64,000 nucleotides of DNA from NORP240 sp038134485 (GTDB taxonomy: Bacteria; Pseudomonadota; Gammaproteobacteria; Pseudomonadales; Pseudohongiellaceae), in NCBI GenBank assembly GCA_038134485.1, contig JAYPVG010000005.1, forward strand, positions 76,108 to 140,107, in the 5' to 3' direction. A program made the position numbers and the translations under genes. This document shows positions 9,374 through 17,994 of this stretch, piece after piece. The stretch's first letter is position 1, and each line of letters opens with the position of its first letter. The notes under the pieces were generated by a model. The model made no database searches. It saw nothing but the letters and a program-made list of their open reading frames with translations, and was not told the DNA's origin.

Positions 9374-9874
9374 TCAGCTGAATGTGATATCTGGCACTTT
9401 CAGTGCGCGCCCGGCGCGCAAACAATGTGCCAGCCATTCGCCAAGAAAATTGTTAACCTGCATTTTCTCGTCCCGATGATACATCCGCGGATTGGGTTGC
9501 GAATATCGGGGCTGAAAATTTCGGTGGTTCTGATATGCAGTAACTTCAGCCGTGCAGGCGTCATGGTAAATTCTTACTTGCATGGTCGGATTTGTGAGCC
9601 ATCTTCCAGCCGCGGGTCGTTGAGTTATTTCCAGCGTCGTGGTGTATTTAAAAGTCTCTACCAATCTTACATCGACGACAGTTTCACCTCTGCCGTCATG
9701 GTCGTCGGCAACCAAAAACTCTGCCAGTTTCTGGTCGTATTTATTTTCGGCCTCGCATACCGATCTACTGCGATAGGTCCGCAGATCCGGAAGGAGTTTC
9801 AACAGCCTGATGTAGTTGGCGTCGCATTCCGCCATCTGCTTTATCAGATCGACACTGTAGCTTCTTTTTGACAT
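9374..9874 (-). CDS. yqiB: DUF1249 protein, YqiB family
   Basis: 166 aa from the ATG at 9874; a TTG two codons upstream is the alternative. It belongs to the DUF1249/YqiB family of soluble proteins, always found between nudF and cpdA, with no established activity. Recognisable features are LMKLLP-like residues near the N-terminus (LKLLPDL), the arginine- and tyrosine-rich centre (TMQVRIYHDACTAEV), and a C-terminal MYHRDEKMQVNNFLGEWL that is the family's best-conserved segment. It has no signal peptide or membrane helix. The 150 bp upstream of it to the nudF stop holds nothing recognisable. Confidence 0.9.
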   Translation of the reverse strand: MSKRSYSVDLIKQMAECDANYIRLLKLLPDLRTYRSRSVCEAENKYDQKLAEFLVADDHDGRGETVVDVRLVETFKYTTTLEITQRPAAGRWLTNPTMQVRIYHDACTAEVTAYQNHRNFQPRYSQPNPRMYHRDEKMQVNNFLGEWLAHCLRAGRALKVPDITFS

Positions 9875-10030
9875 TTGCAAATTACGTCGGCTTCTGTGAA
9901 ATTTCTTTGCACCATAACTTTAATCGAATCGCCATCATACCGATAGTTCCGGCAGTATTAAAATTATTTCAGAGATCTTGAACAACTTGCAGGATTGGAG
10001 GTTCAAACAGGCGAAATCGACAACCAAATG

Positions 10031-11095
10031 TCAGTCCTGATTAAATCGATGCACGTTCAATGTCAGCCACTGAATTGCAATAATGGACATGGCATTAGTT
10101 ATCTCACCGCGCTGCACCATTTGTGCTGCATTTTTCAGCGACACAGTCACGGTAAGAATGTCCTCATGCTCGGCCTCCAGCCCATGAATGCCCTGCAATT
10201 CAGCAGAATTCACCAGCGCACAAAAAAGGCTAACTTTTTCGTCGCACCAGCCCGGGCTATTGAAGTACTCGAAAACAGGCATGATTTCAGAAATTTCGCA
10301 ATTGACTTCCTCCTTAGCTTCCCGCCGCGCCACATCGACAGGCTCCTCGCCAAGGTTAACCAACCCGGCGATAATTTCCAACATCCAGGGGCTTTGGCCA
10401 GAGTCGATCGCGCCAGCGCGGAATTGCTTGATCATAACCAGCTCGCCGCGCTGCGGGTCGTATAGTAATACGCCGACCGCATTAGGGCGCACGGCCAGTT
10501 CCCGGCGTAAGGTTTCGCTCCAGCCTCCGGCAAATAGCCTGTGCCGTAAGTGGATCGCGTCAACCGGGATAAAGCCCTGGTGAACCCGCTCCCGCGACAG
10601 GATTTCGATGTCGGACCGATTAAAGACATCGCCCTCAGTCTGCTGTAGGGTTTCCAACAAAAACTGCTCTAGCAGAGCGTCTATCGACTGTCCAATTTCG
10701 TCCCGAATTCGGCGGAATTCAACGAGTATTTCCAGGTCAGAACCAGAAGCCGCTGCGGGATCGTCGAATGGCAGGTGGATTTTGCGCTTCTCCGGTGGCA
10801 GCGCGGGGCAGTTGAGATCAGCATGGGAACAGACAGTAATCAGCACGTCAGCCTGTTGCAGCATGGCGTCAGTTAGCTGGCTGGATTCCTGATTGCTTAT
10901 GTCGACTCCGGATTCATGCATTACCGAGACTGCTACCGGATTCAACCCATGGGCCTCCAGCCCGGCTGATCGGCTATCGATCTCAAGATAGGGGGGCAGA
11001 TCGGCGGCCAGGGCTCGGGCCCAACCCTCAGCCATCTGGGACCGACAGGAATTACCGGTGCAGAGAAACAGGACGTTCAGTCGCTTCGCCGGCAT
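10031..11095 (-). CDS. Fusion of thioredoxin-type arsenate reductase (ArsC/LMW phosphatase) and ADP-ribose pyrophosphatase NudF
   Basis: 354 aa in one uninterrupted frame. Residues 5-145 are a low-molecular-weight-phosphatase fold of the thioredoxin-coupled ArsC type: CX5R loop Cys12-Arg18 (CTGNSCRS) and the redox pair Cys89 and Cys96, giving the three-cysteine relay known from S. aureus ArsC. Residues 155-350 are a NudF-like Nudix hydrolase that would cleave ADP-ribose; the Nudix box spans 244-266 (G244, E250, R258-E259, E262-E263) with Asn265 where glycine is usual. NudF normally stands alone in front of yqiB, and this protein takes its place. No in-frame ATG or GTG marks an internal start at the junction; only TTG codons around residue 146 could. 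ATG at 11095 directly abuts the ppiC stop. Confidence 0.88.
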   Translation of the reverse strand: MPAKRLNVLFLCTGNSCRSQMAEGWARALAADLPPYLEIDSRSAGLEAHGLNPVAVSVMHESGVDISNQESSQLTDAMLQQADVLITVCSHADLNCPALPPEKRKIHLPFDDPAAASGSDLEILVEFRRIRDEIGQSIDALLEQFLLETLQQTEGDVFNRSDIEILSRERVHQGFIPVDAIHLRHRLFAGGWSETLRRELAVRPNAVGVLLYDPQRGELVMIKQFRAGAIDSGQSPWMLEIIAGLVNLGEEPVDVARREAKEEVNCEISEIMPVFEYFNSPGWCDEKVSLFCALVNSAELQGIHGLEAEHEDILTVTVSLKNAAQMVQRGEITNAMSIIAIQWLTLNVHRFNQD

Positions 11096-11383
11096 TCAAG
11101 CCTGATCCGAACGACTCGTGACTTCCAACAGATGGTAGCCGAATTGGGTCTTCACCGGCCCTTGCAGGGTGTTTACCTCGGCGCTGAAAACCACACTGTC
11201 AAATTCAGGCACCATCATGCCCGGGCCAAAGCTCCCCAGGTCACCGCCCTGGGCGCGGGAGGGACAGGAGGAAAATTCCCTGGCCACGAGCGCAAAATCC
11301 TCACCAGCCTCGATTCGATCTTTCAATTCCAGACACTTGTGCTCCGTATCTACCAGTATGTGTCTTGCGGTTGCAGTTACCAT
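11096..11383 (-). CDS. ppiC: Parvulin-type peptidyl-prolyl cis-trans isomerase PpiC
   Basis: 95 aa, a stand-alone cytoplasmic parvulin domain with no signal peptide, like E. coli PpiC. The family motifs are present: ARHILV at the start, FALVAREFSSCPSRAQGGDLG in the middle (the Cys-Pro-Ser context and GGDLG loop), MVPEFD, and the terminal TQFGYHLLEV. The ATG at 11383 has a clear GAGGAG Shine-Dalgarno. It is the first gene of the minus-strand run leading to parC, and its stop touches the start codon of the ArsC-NudF fusion, so the two are translationally linked. Confidence 0.95.
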   Translation of the reverse strand: MVTATARHILVDTEHKCLELKDRIEAGEDFALVAREFSSCPSRAQGGDLGSFGPGMMVPEFDSVVFSAEVNTLQGPVKTQFGYHLLEVTSRSDQA

Positions 11384-11525
11384 GGTTGCTCCTCAGGTTT
11401 ATCGGCGGTTTTTTGTTGGGTTGTCGAACGGCTTGCCCGGCGTCTAGCCCGGAATAGAGGAGCCGTATTATGCCTGACGAGCGGGGCAATATCGACCTTG
11501 CCACGCGATTGTCCTCTGGCATATT

Positions 11526-11559
11526 GACAATATATTGTCTTAGTAGAGTGGAGTATAAT
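11526..11559 (+). promoter_or_regulatory. Perfect 14-bp palindrome upstream of a TATAAT box
   Basis: GACAATATATTGTC at 11526-11539 is an exact palindrome. A consensus TATAAT lies at 11554-11559, and the palindrome occupies the -35 position, a common repressor-operator arrangement. Transcription would start near 11566, giving the DUF2889 gene a leader of about 68 nt. No clean -35 hexamer accompanies the TATAAT. The palindrome could also serve ppiC on the other strand. Confidence 0.45.
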
Positions 11560-11633
11560 CTACTCGCGAAAACAGTCTTTGCAACTGTTAATATCTAGCT
11601 TCAGTTACTTGATCGTCTACCAGGAATTCGCCC

Positions 11634-12197
11634 ATGGCTCTACCCGAAGCAGAAAAACGTGAGCACTTACATACCCGAGGAATTACTTATAAAGGGTTCG
11701 AGCGTGCTGATGGACTCTGGGATATCGAAGCCCATATGACCGACATCAAAACCTACGGATTCGAAAATGACTGGCGGGGCACCGTTCAGGCCGGCGAGCC
11801 ATTGCATGAGATGCTACTGCGGGTGACCATCGATGACCAGTTCGTAATCCGCGATGTCGAGGCAGCAACCGAGCACAGTCCTTTTGAAATGTGCCCCGAA
11901 ATTACCCCCAATTATAAAGCACTAATTGGTATCACTATGGGTGCCGGTTGGCGCAGGGCAATCCGCCAGAAAGTCGGCGGCAAAGCGGGATGCACCCACC
12001 TTACGGAGCTGCTCTTCCCCATGGCAACAGTGGCGTTTCAAACCATCTGGCCAAGGCGCCGACATAAAGCCAGGCTATCGGATTCCAATGTGCGAGACAG
12101 CATGAGCCGCCCCCAGGTTCTGGACACCTGCCACGCCTGGGCCAGCGACTCGCCGGTTGTTAGAAAAAACGCGCCGAAATTTTATACTGGTGAATGA
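11634..12197 (+). CDS. DUF2889 domain protein
   Basis: 187 aa. The sequence follows the DUF2889 pattern: an N-terminal HTRGITYKGFERADGLWDIEA, a central PLHEMLLRVTIDD, then the cysteine-containing GWRRAIRQKVGGKAGCTHLTELL, which is the family hallmark. No catalytic function has been established for this family. It has no signal peptide and no membrane helix. ATG at 11634. It stands alone, converging on pdsS with 46 bp between stops, and may be controlled by the palindrome at 11526. Confidence 0.85.
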   Translation: MALPEAEKREHLHTRGITYKGFERADGLWDIEAHMTDIKTYGFENDWRGTVQAGEPLHEMLLRVTIDDQFVIRDVEAATEHSPFEMCPEITPNYKALIGITMGAGWRRAIRQKVGGKAGCTHLTELLFPMATVAFQTIWPRRRHKARLSDSNVRDSMSRPQVLDTCHAWASDSPVVRKNAPKFYTGE

Positions 12198-12243
12198 GCC
12201 ACGGGGGAACTGACCGCAGAAGCGCACCGGTGCGCTATCAAAC

Positions 12244-14427
12244 CTATTTGAAGAACAAAGGAAAAATAACCGTAATCGCTACGCCCTCGGCATCAGAGAG
12301 ATTGTCCGCTCTGATCTGTCCACCATGAAACTCGGCAATTAGTCGGGCTATATGCAAACCCATACCGAGGTGCGGCTGCCTCTGTTTTTCCTGCGGACGC
12401 ACCGAGATCATGGAATCGAAAAGTCGCCCCTTCATCTCCTCGGGCAGATAAGGGCCTTCATTAATTACCTTGACGATGGCGTGGTCCCGCATCGAGTGGC
12501 AGGTCACCTTTACCGGGCGTTCGTCAAAGGAAAATTCGACTGCGTTAGCAATCAGCTTGTCCATCAACTGGGCGATATGCTCCGCCACTCCATTCACAAA
12601 AATGGGTCGGCTGATGATATCCAATTCGAACTGGGTTCCGGGATATGCCATCTGATAACCCTCGACGCACCCTCTAATTACGGCAGCCAGGTCGGTACGT
12701 TCCTTGTCGGAGGTCTGCAGCATTTGTTCCAGACGGGTCGCTTCACTCATGTTGGTGAGAATGGTGTTTAGCCTTCTGATCCCTTCTTCTGCGCGCTCGA
12801 TATAGATGACAGACTCCTCCTGGCTGGAAACCATGCTCAGATTTTCCAGCGATGAGCGCACTACCGTTACCGGCGTGCGAAGTTCATGGGAAAGCCGCGA
12901 AGACATATTCTCAAGATAACTGGTGTACTGCGTCAGTCGTTCAACGATATTAGAGAAGCTGCGACTCAAGTCGCCAATTTCATCAGAGGTCTTGCTGGCA
13001 ACAATGGTGTTTTTGATGCGGCCCGAATCGTCGATGATCTTCTCTGCCTGGTTGCGAAGCAATCGTACCCGCTGCGAAATTCGTGAAGCGAAGAACAGTA
13101 AGCCAAGAACCACCGTCAGCAGCACAGCCAACATGGTATTGAACAGCGTTTCCAGCGCCTGATTGCGAAAGGTACGAATGCCGTTCATGTTCTGATCCAC
13201 TACGACGGCACCAAGTACCTCACCCCCGGCAAGGATTGGATGAGCAGCGCCAAGAATTCTGGTCTGGGTGTCGGTCAGGGTGACAAACTGGGTCTGGGGC
13301 TCGCCATTCAGAGCCGAGTCTATGTGCGCACCTTCCCGGGTGACGCCGGTATAAAGCTCGTCGATAAATTCATTGCTCGGCGAGGTCAGTATGCGACCGT
13401 ATAGCGGTTGCAGAACTTTCTCATTTACTGAGTTCCAATATCTGTTGCCGGATCTTAGAGGCGCATCATTGACCAACATCAGACCAGTGGCTGTCTGGAT
13501 GTCACCAACAGTCAGCAGAACCCGGCCGGTGCGATCAACCACCTGGATACGCGAGCCCGATTCCCCCATACCGTCGACGATACGGTCAATCTCCGGTGTC
13601 GGTCGTAGCAGTGAACCAAGACTTTCAGCACTATTTACATTGGAGGTTGCAATTACTGTTTCGACATCTCGCTCTTCACCGTCATCGACATCGTAGAACG
13701 CGAATCCGAGTTTATTGCCCAGCATTTCCAACGGAATCTGCAGTTCAACCTCATATCCACTCTCAGTCGCGTACCACTGGCCGCTAATCCGGCTTTCGTA
13801 TTCAGGGTTGGTGAAATCTGCATTGACCTTGAATGGATAAAGAAACTCCGGTTCGTGGGGGGCTATGACAAAATGATTGATTTCACTACCGTCCGGAGCC
13901 AGCATCGCTATATGCAGAAAATCGCTGCGAATCAGGCTCAACGCGTCCCGGCTTCGATAAACCGGATGGTCATCCACCACCTTGAAATAGGCATACAATG
14001 AGCGGTTGTATTCCCCGACCATAGCATCGAAAAGCAGTGATTCCTCCTTTGCATAGTTGCGCGCGGGATTTACCGGCGTGCGAAGATAATCACGATTGTC
14101 GTAGGTCACCTCGTATTGCTGGTATTCCTGCCAATCCAGCAAGTTACCATCGTCCAGCGCCAGCGGATAATAAACAGGATAGACATACAGGTCATCGCTG
14201 CGACGGGCTGGACTGTAATGGGCCTCGTCAAATAATTCGGGCCTCTCATTAAGCGCCGTGGCCAGCGCCCTGGCAGTGCCAAGCACTACCTGTTCCTGCC
14301 CCTGTCGCAGGTACACCTCCATTTCCAGAATATATCGGTAACCAAGCCATGGAATGACCAGTAAAAAACTGGAGACAAAAACCAGTTTGAACCGGATACC
14401 GAAAAGTCTTTTTAACCTGTTTGCCAT
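12244..14427 (-). CDS. pdsS: Sensor histidine kinase of the proteobacterial dedicated sortase type (PdsS)
   Basis: 727 aa. N-terminal helix (about 14-30), a large extracytoplasmic region to about 430, second helix (about 430-452), HAMP linker, HisKA with the phospho-acceptor His514 in SHELRTP, and an HATPase_c domain (ANAVEFSF N-box; MGLHIARLIAEFHGG). Length, domain order and the W/GYEVELQIPLEMLG segment in the sensory region match my recollection of the PdsS family, the sensor paired with a variant sortase in marine proteobacteria. pdsR lies 23 bp upstream on the same strand and pdsO is divergent. No sortase or LPXTG protein is in the window. The periplasmic region around residues 180-260 looks like a family-9 carbohydrate-binding-like fold (inference). 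Confidence 0.85.
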   Translation of the reverse strand: MANRLKRLFGIRFKLVFVSSFLLVIPWLGYRYILEMEVYLRQGQEQVVLGTARALATALNERPELFDEAHYSPARRSDDLYVYPVYYPLALDDGNLLDWQEYQQYEVTYDNRDYLRTPVNPARNYAKEESLLFDAMVGEYNRSLYAYFKVVDDHPVYRSRDALSLIRSDFLHIAMLAPDGSEINHFVIAPHEPEFLYPFKVNADFTNPEYESRISGQWYATESGYEVELQIPLEMLGNKLGFAFYDVDDGEERDVETVIATSNVNSAESLGSLLRPTPEIDRIVDGMGESGSRIQVVDRTGRVLLTVGDIQTATGLMLVNDAPLRSGNRYWNSVNEKVLQPLYGRILTSPSNEFIDELYTGVTREGAHIDSALNGEPQTQFVTLTDTQTRILGAAHPILAGGEVLGAVVVDQNMNGIRTFRNQALETLFNTMLAVLLTVVLGLLFFASRISQRVRLLRNQAEKIIDDSGRIKNTIVASKTSDEIGDLSRSFSNIVERLTQYTSYLENMSSRLSHELRTPVTVVRSSLENLSMVSSQEESVIYIERAEEGIRRLNTILTNMSEATRLEQMLQTSDKERTDLAAVIRGCVEGYQMAYPGTQFELDIISRPIFVNGVAEHIAQLMDKLIANAVEFSFDERPVKVTCHSMRDHAIVKVINEGPYLPEEMKGRLFDSMISVRPQEKQRQPHLGMGLHIARLIAEFHGGQIRADNLSDAEGVAITVIFPLFFK

Positions 14428-14450
14428 GTTGTAATACTGCTAGGCTGCCT

Positions 14451-15161
14451 TTAGTGAACCACATTTTCTTCGTTGACGTTCCAACGGTAACCCATACCAT
14501 AGACCGTCTCGATACAATCAAAGTCGTCGTCGGCCTGCATGAATTTTTTCCTGATTCTTTTCACGTGGGAGGTAATTGTGCTGCCGTCAACGTAGATTCT
14601 TGATTCCTGCATAAGTACCTGACGGCTTTTCACATGGCCGGGAAATTTCGCGAGCGCATGTACCATCCAGAACTCGGTAACGGTCAGCGGCACCGGCTTA
14701 CCATCCCACTGTACGGTCATGCGGCCGACATCAATGGTCAGCAGTCCGCGGCTCAGAAGATTCGCCGGGGAGGGCGGCTGATCGAGCACATCAAGACGGC
14801 GAAAAAGCGCAGCGATGCGCGCCGAAAGATGAGGCAGGCTGATATCCTTGGTCAGATAATCGTCAGCACCCATTCGCAATCCGCTGACAGTATCGAAATC
14901 ATTGTCTCGCGCGGTCAGGAAAATAATAGGCAGGGTATCAGACATCGAGCGCAACGCCTGACAAAGCGTAAAGCCCCCATCGATTTCATTCTCGAGGCCG
15001 ATATCAATAATCGCAAGGCTGGGGAGTCTGATATCGAAAGCTGCCATGGCGTCCTTGCGATTGGCGTAAGTCTGAACTTCATAGCCCTGTTTGCGCAGCA
15101 CGTCGGCATAGTTTTCCCTGATCGCCGCCTCATCTTCTACGATCGCAATTCTTCTGTTCAT
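14451..15161 (-). CDS. pdsR: OmpR-family response regulator, PdsR type
   Basis: 236 aa. Receiver domain (1-120) with phospho-acceptor Asp53, switch Thr83 and Lys105 (DDYLTKD), then an OmpR/PhoB winged-helix DNA-binding domain (about 135-228) ending VYGMGYRWN. First gene of the pdsR-pdsS pair, ATG at 15161. The pairing with a PdsS-like kinase and the adjacent PdsO suggests that it controls the divergent pdsO gene through the 215-bp shared intergenic region (inference). I could not pick out a direct-repeat binding site there. Confidence 0.88.
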   Translation of the reverse strand: MNRRIAIVEDEAAIRENYADVLRKQGYEVQTYANRKDAMAAFDIRLPSLAIIDIGLENEIDGGFTLCQALRSMSDTLPIIFLTARDNDFDTVSGLRMGADDYLTKDISLPHLSARIAALFRRLDVLDQPPSPANLLSRGLLTIDVGRMTVQWDGKPVPLTVTEFWMVHALAKFPGHVKSRQVLMQESRIYVDGSTITSHVKRIRKKFMQADDDFDCIETVYGMGYRWNVNEENVVH

Positions 15162-15376
15162 ATTCCCCTCTGAATCAACTAGATCTAAGGCCGGTTTCCG
15201 GTATCGCGAATATACTCCAATTAAATCAATGTTATTAGCATCACCAGCTCATCTGCGGCAATTGCCACGATTTTGCCATATTTAATCAGCACATAGCCTT
15301 TTTCAATCCTCCGGTAGGCAATAAACACCGTGTTTAATGCCCAGTCATATTCAAATCTTTCGAAGGTACTGCAACT

Positions 15377-16135
15377 ATGATTAGACCACTATTAGTGACT
15401 TTGGTTTTCTCCCTGACCGCTGGCCCGACTCTGGCGGCTTCAGACAGTAATGGCAACTCTTCCGGAGACGCAAGTGTGGCAGAAAACTCCGGAATACTTG
15501 GCGGGATCGCTGTTGGAGCTTCGGTGGGAGGCGCACCCGGCGCCATGGCAGGCGCTGCCATCGGAGCGCTGCTGGGCAACGGCTGGCATGCGCGCAAGCA
15601 GGTAGACGAATTAACAATTGATATAGCAGATCTGCGCCAGCAGACTGAGGCTCTGCAACTGCAGAAAGCTGAGCTGGAGTTGGCGCTACGCGATGCCATT
15701 GGACAACGCAACCGCTCTGTCGCTGCCAGCTATGAGCAACCAAATTCAAACTGCTGCGACAACACGGTGGTCTCAGTCTATTTCCGCACCGGATCTGATG
15801 CGGTGGAAAACCATGATCACGAAGTTCTGGCGAGTTTTGCCAGGCTCAGTAATTACATGTCGGATCCTGTCATCGAGATTACCGGCTATGCGGATCGCAA
15901 CGGCGATGCCGAGGCCAACCTCCAATTGTCCCAGCGCCGCTCTTTGCAGGTCAGAAATCTACTGGCGAATATGGGTGTGGATAACACCCGGGTGACTACG
16001 GTCGCCTATGGTGAAACCCGACCATTAAGCCAGGAATCAACTTTCGAAACCGATTTTTTTGATCGAAGAGTTATTTTACGCCTACGGGATTCGTCTCAGC
16101 TGATGCTGAGTCGCACTCCGGACGCCACCCGGTAA
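15377..16135 (+). CDS. pdsO: Sortase-system-associated OmpA-family protein PdsO
   Basis: 252 aa. Signal peptide MIRPLLVTLVFSLTAGPTLA with cleavage near residue 20; a glycine-zipper stretch (GGIAVGASVGGAPGAMAGAA, about 43-70) that may insert in a membrane; a coiled coil (VDELTIDIADLRQQTEALQ onward, about 75-120); and a C-terminal OmpA peptidoglycan-binding domain (about 135-245) with a GYADRNGDAEANLQLSQRR-type motif and the ending ETDFFDRRVILRL. This architecture matches the PdsO family found beside variant sortases. It is divergent from pdsR. Without a sortase nearby, its role here is open. Confidence 0.82.
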   Translation: MIRPLLVTLVFSLTAGPTLAASDSNGNSSGDASVAENSGILGGIAVGASVGGAPGAMAGAAIGALLGNGWHARKQVDELTIDIADLRQQTEALQLQKAELELALRDAIGQRNRSVAASYEQPNSNCCDNTVVSVYFRTGSDAVENHDHEVLASFARLSNYMSDPVIEITGYADRNGDAEANLQLSQRRSLQVRNLLANMGVDNTRVTTVAYGETRPLSQESTFETDFFDRRVILRLRDSSQLMLSRTPDATR

Positions 16136-16161
16136 CTGCATCGTTTCCTGGAGTATAGATA

Positions 16162-16821
16162 ATGAAAAAAGTCAGACTGGTAATCGGCAATAAAAATTAT
16201 TCAAGCTGGTCGCTGAGCCCGTGGCTGCTCTTGAAGATGTTCAACGTCGAATTTGAGGAAATCGCCGTCAAACTCTATCAGAAAGATACCGCTGAGAAGC
16301 TGGGTCCTTATTCTCCGTCATTGAAGGTGCCCGTGCTGCTGCACAATGAGATAACGGTGTGGGACTCACTGGCGATATGTGAATACATCTCTGCTGAACT
16401 TCTAGGCAATGTAGGCTGGCCAACCAACACCCGAAAACGCGCCAGCGCCCGCTCCGTCAGCGCCGAAATCCATGCCGACTTTCCGGACATAAAGCGCGAT
16501 TGGCCACTGAATTGCAAGGCAACGCTGCGTCGAACCGGGTCGGAAAAATTGTTGAACGAAATTGCCCGTCTGGATTCAATCTGGCGCTGCTGTCGCCACA
16601 ACTTTGGGGAAAACGGAGATTACCTGTTTGGTCGATTCTCGGTAGCTGACTGCATGTTCGCGCCGTTCGCTATTACCCTGCAGATTAATGAGGCCGTGTT
16701 ATGCGAGGAATCCCAACGCTATTGTGACACGCTGGTGAACAATCCTTTCGTGCAGAACTGGATCGCGCAGGGCCGAGCGGAAAAAGAACCTCTCAGAATC
16801 GCTTACGCCAGCAACATGTGA
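16162..16821 (+). CDS. Glutathione S-transferase family protein
   Basis: 219 aa. N-terminal thioredoxin-like half opens with LVIGNKNYSSWSLSPWL, with Ser residues in the catalytic loop; KVPVLLHNE and the E/S pair of WDSLAICEY complete the glutathione site. The helical C-terminal half contains GRFSVADCMFAPFA, the GST_C capping-box region. Similar to bacterial GSTs of unknown substrate. It starts 26 bp after pdsO on the same strand and may be co-transcribed, though a functional link is not evident. It converges on the DAHP synthase gene with 13 bp between stops. Confidence 0.9.
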   Translation: MKKVRLVIGNKNYSSWSLSPWLLLKMFNVEFEEIAVKLYQKDTAEKLGPYSPSLKVPVLLHNEITVWDSLAICEYISAELLGNVGWPTNTRKRASARSVSAEIHADFPDIKRDWPLNCKATLRRTGSEKLLNEIARLDSIWRCCRHNFGENGDYLFGRFSVADCMFAPFAITLQINEAVLCEESQRYCDTLVNNPFVQNWIAQGRAEKEPLRIAYASNM

Positions 16822-16834
16822 GCTGCCTCAATAA

Positions 16835-17908
16835 TCAATGAGTGCCGCGAGACGAAAGCACATCGCGCAACTTGCTGGCCGCTTCTCGAATAGCAGTTTC
16901 AGTTGTCTCCCAATCCATGCAGGCATCGGTTACCGAAACACCATATTCAAGTTGCGAGAGGTCTTTGGGGATACTTTGATTGCCAGCATTAATATGGCTT
17001 TCCAGCATCACGCCAATGATTGAGGTGTTACCCTCAAGAATCTGATGAGTGACATCCTTCAGTACCAAAGGCTGGACGTCCGGATTCTTGTCAGAATTGG
17101 CATGGCTGCAATCGATGACAATGTTCCTGCTGACGCCGCCTTTCTCCAGCGCCTGCTCACATTGGGCCACATGGACCGAGTCGTAATTGGGTCCGTTACT
17201 CCCTCCCCGCAGTACGACGTGTGCATGGGGATTGCCCTTGGTCGTCACCACCGACACCTGGCCCTGACCGTTGATGCCGAGAAATCGGTGCGGGCTGCTG
17301 ACCGATTGCATGGCGTTTACAGCGACGGTCAGTCCACCGTCGGTGCCATTCTTGAATCCAACTGCTGACGACAGGCCACTCGACATTTCCCGATGTGTCT
17401 GAGATTCAGTAGTGCGCGCGCCTATTGCTGACCACGCGATGATGTCCTGCAGATATTGCGGTGAAATAGGATCCAGTGCCTCGGTCGCCGCAGGCAGGCC
17501 CAAATTGACTATGTCGAGCAACAGTTTGCGCCCAATGCGCAAGCCCTCCTCAATTTTGAACGAATCATTCAAATGCGGGTCATTGATCAAGCCTTTCCAA
17601 CCGATCGAGGTGCGTGGTTTCTCAAAATACACACGCATAACCAGATAGAGGGTATCTTTTACCTCCTCGGCAAGGAACTTCAGCCGCCTGGCATAATCAA
17701 GTGCAGCCTTGGGGTCATGAATCGAACACGGTCCAACCACAGCGAACAAACGCGGATCCTCACGATTCAGGATGGCATAGATGGTTTGTCTTGCCTCTTT
17801 AACCCGTAGCTGCGCTTCTGCCGTCAAGGGCAACTCGTCTTTCAACTGCTGCGGCGTAATGAGCGGCGTGTTGGCGGCAATATTCAGATCGTCCAGTGCT
17901 TCAGACAT
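16835..17908 (-). CDS. aroF: Class I 3-deoxy-7-phosphoheptulonate (DAHP) synthase, AroF-like
   Basis: 357 aa from ATG 17908 (the frame is open upstream to 17947, but MSEALDDLN is the family-like start). It condenses phosphoenolpyruvate and erythrose-4-phosphate, the first step of aromatic amino-acid synthesis. Signature residues: VVGPCSIHDP, MRVYFEKPRT, GWKGLINDP, GARTTESQTHRE, VGFKNGTDG, and DCSHANSDKNP. EALDPISPQY and the HRFLGINGQGQ region resemble the tyrosine-sensitive AroF class more than AroG, but the feedback specificity is inferred. It follows thiC on the same strand after 86 bp. Confidence 0.93.
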   Translation of the reverse strand: MSEALDDLNIAANTPLITPQQLKDELPLTAEAQLRVKEARQTIYAILNREDPRLFAVVGPCSIHDPKAALDYARRLKFLAEEVKDTLYLVMRVYFEKPRTSIGWKGLINDPHLNDSFKIEEGLRIGRKLLLDIVNLGLPAATEALDPISPQYLQDIIAWSAIGARTTESQTHREMSSGLSSAVGFKNGTDGGLTVAVNAMQSVSSPHRFLGINGQGQVSVVTTKGNPHAHVVLRGGSNGPNYDSVHVAQCEQALEKGGVSRNIVIDCSHANSDKNPDVQPLVLKDVTHQILEGNTSIIGVMLESHINAGNQSIPKDLSQLEYGVSVTDACMDWETTETAIREAASKLRDVLSSRGTH

Positions 17909-17994
17909 GAGCGCTATCTCAATTGAGTTGCTGAAAAAGGGCGGCAATCATAGCAGAAGGGGTGCGCCAGGTGAACCTGCGGCCTGCCGGAGGT

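Noticed and set aside
17957..17990. Plus-strand stretch GGGGTGCGCC...GTGAACCTGCGG...GCCGGAGG resembling a compressed TPP element
   Set aside because: Lacks CTGAGA and most of the aptamer, lies on the wrong strand, and precedes no plus-strand gene.
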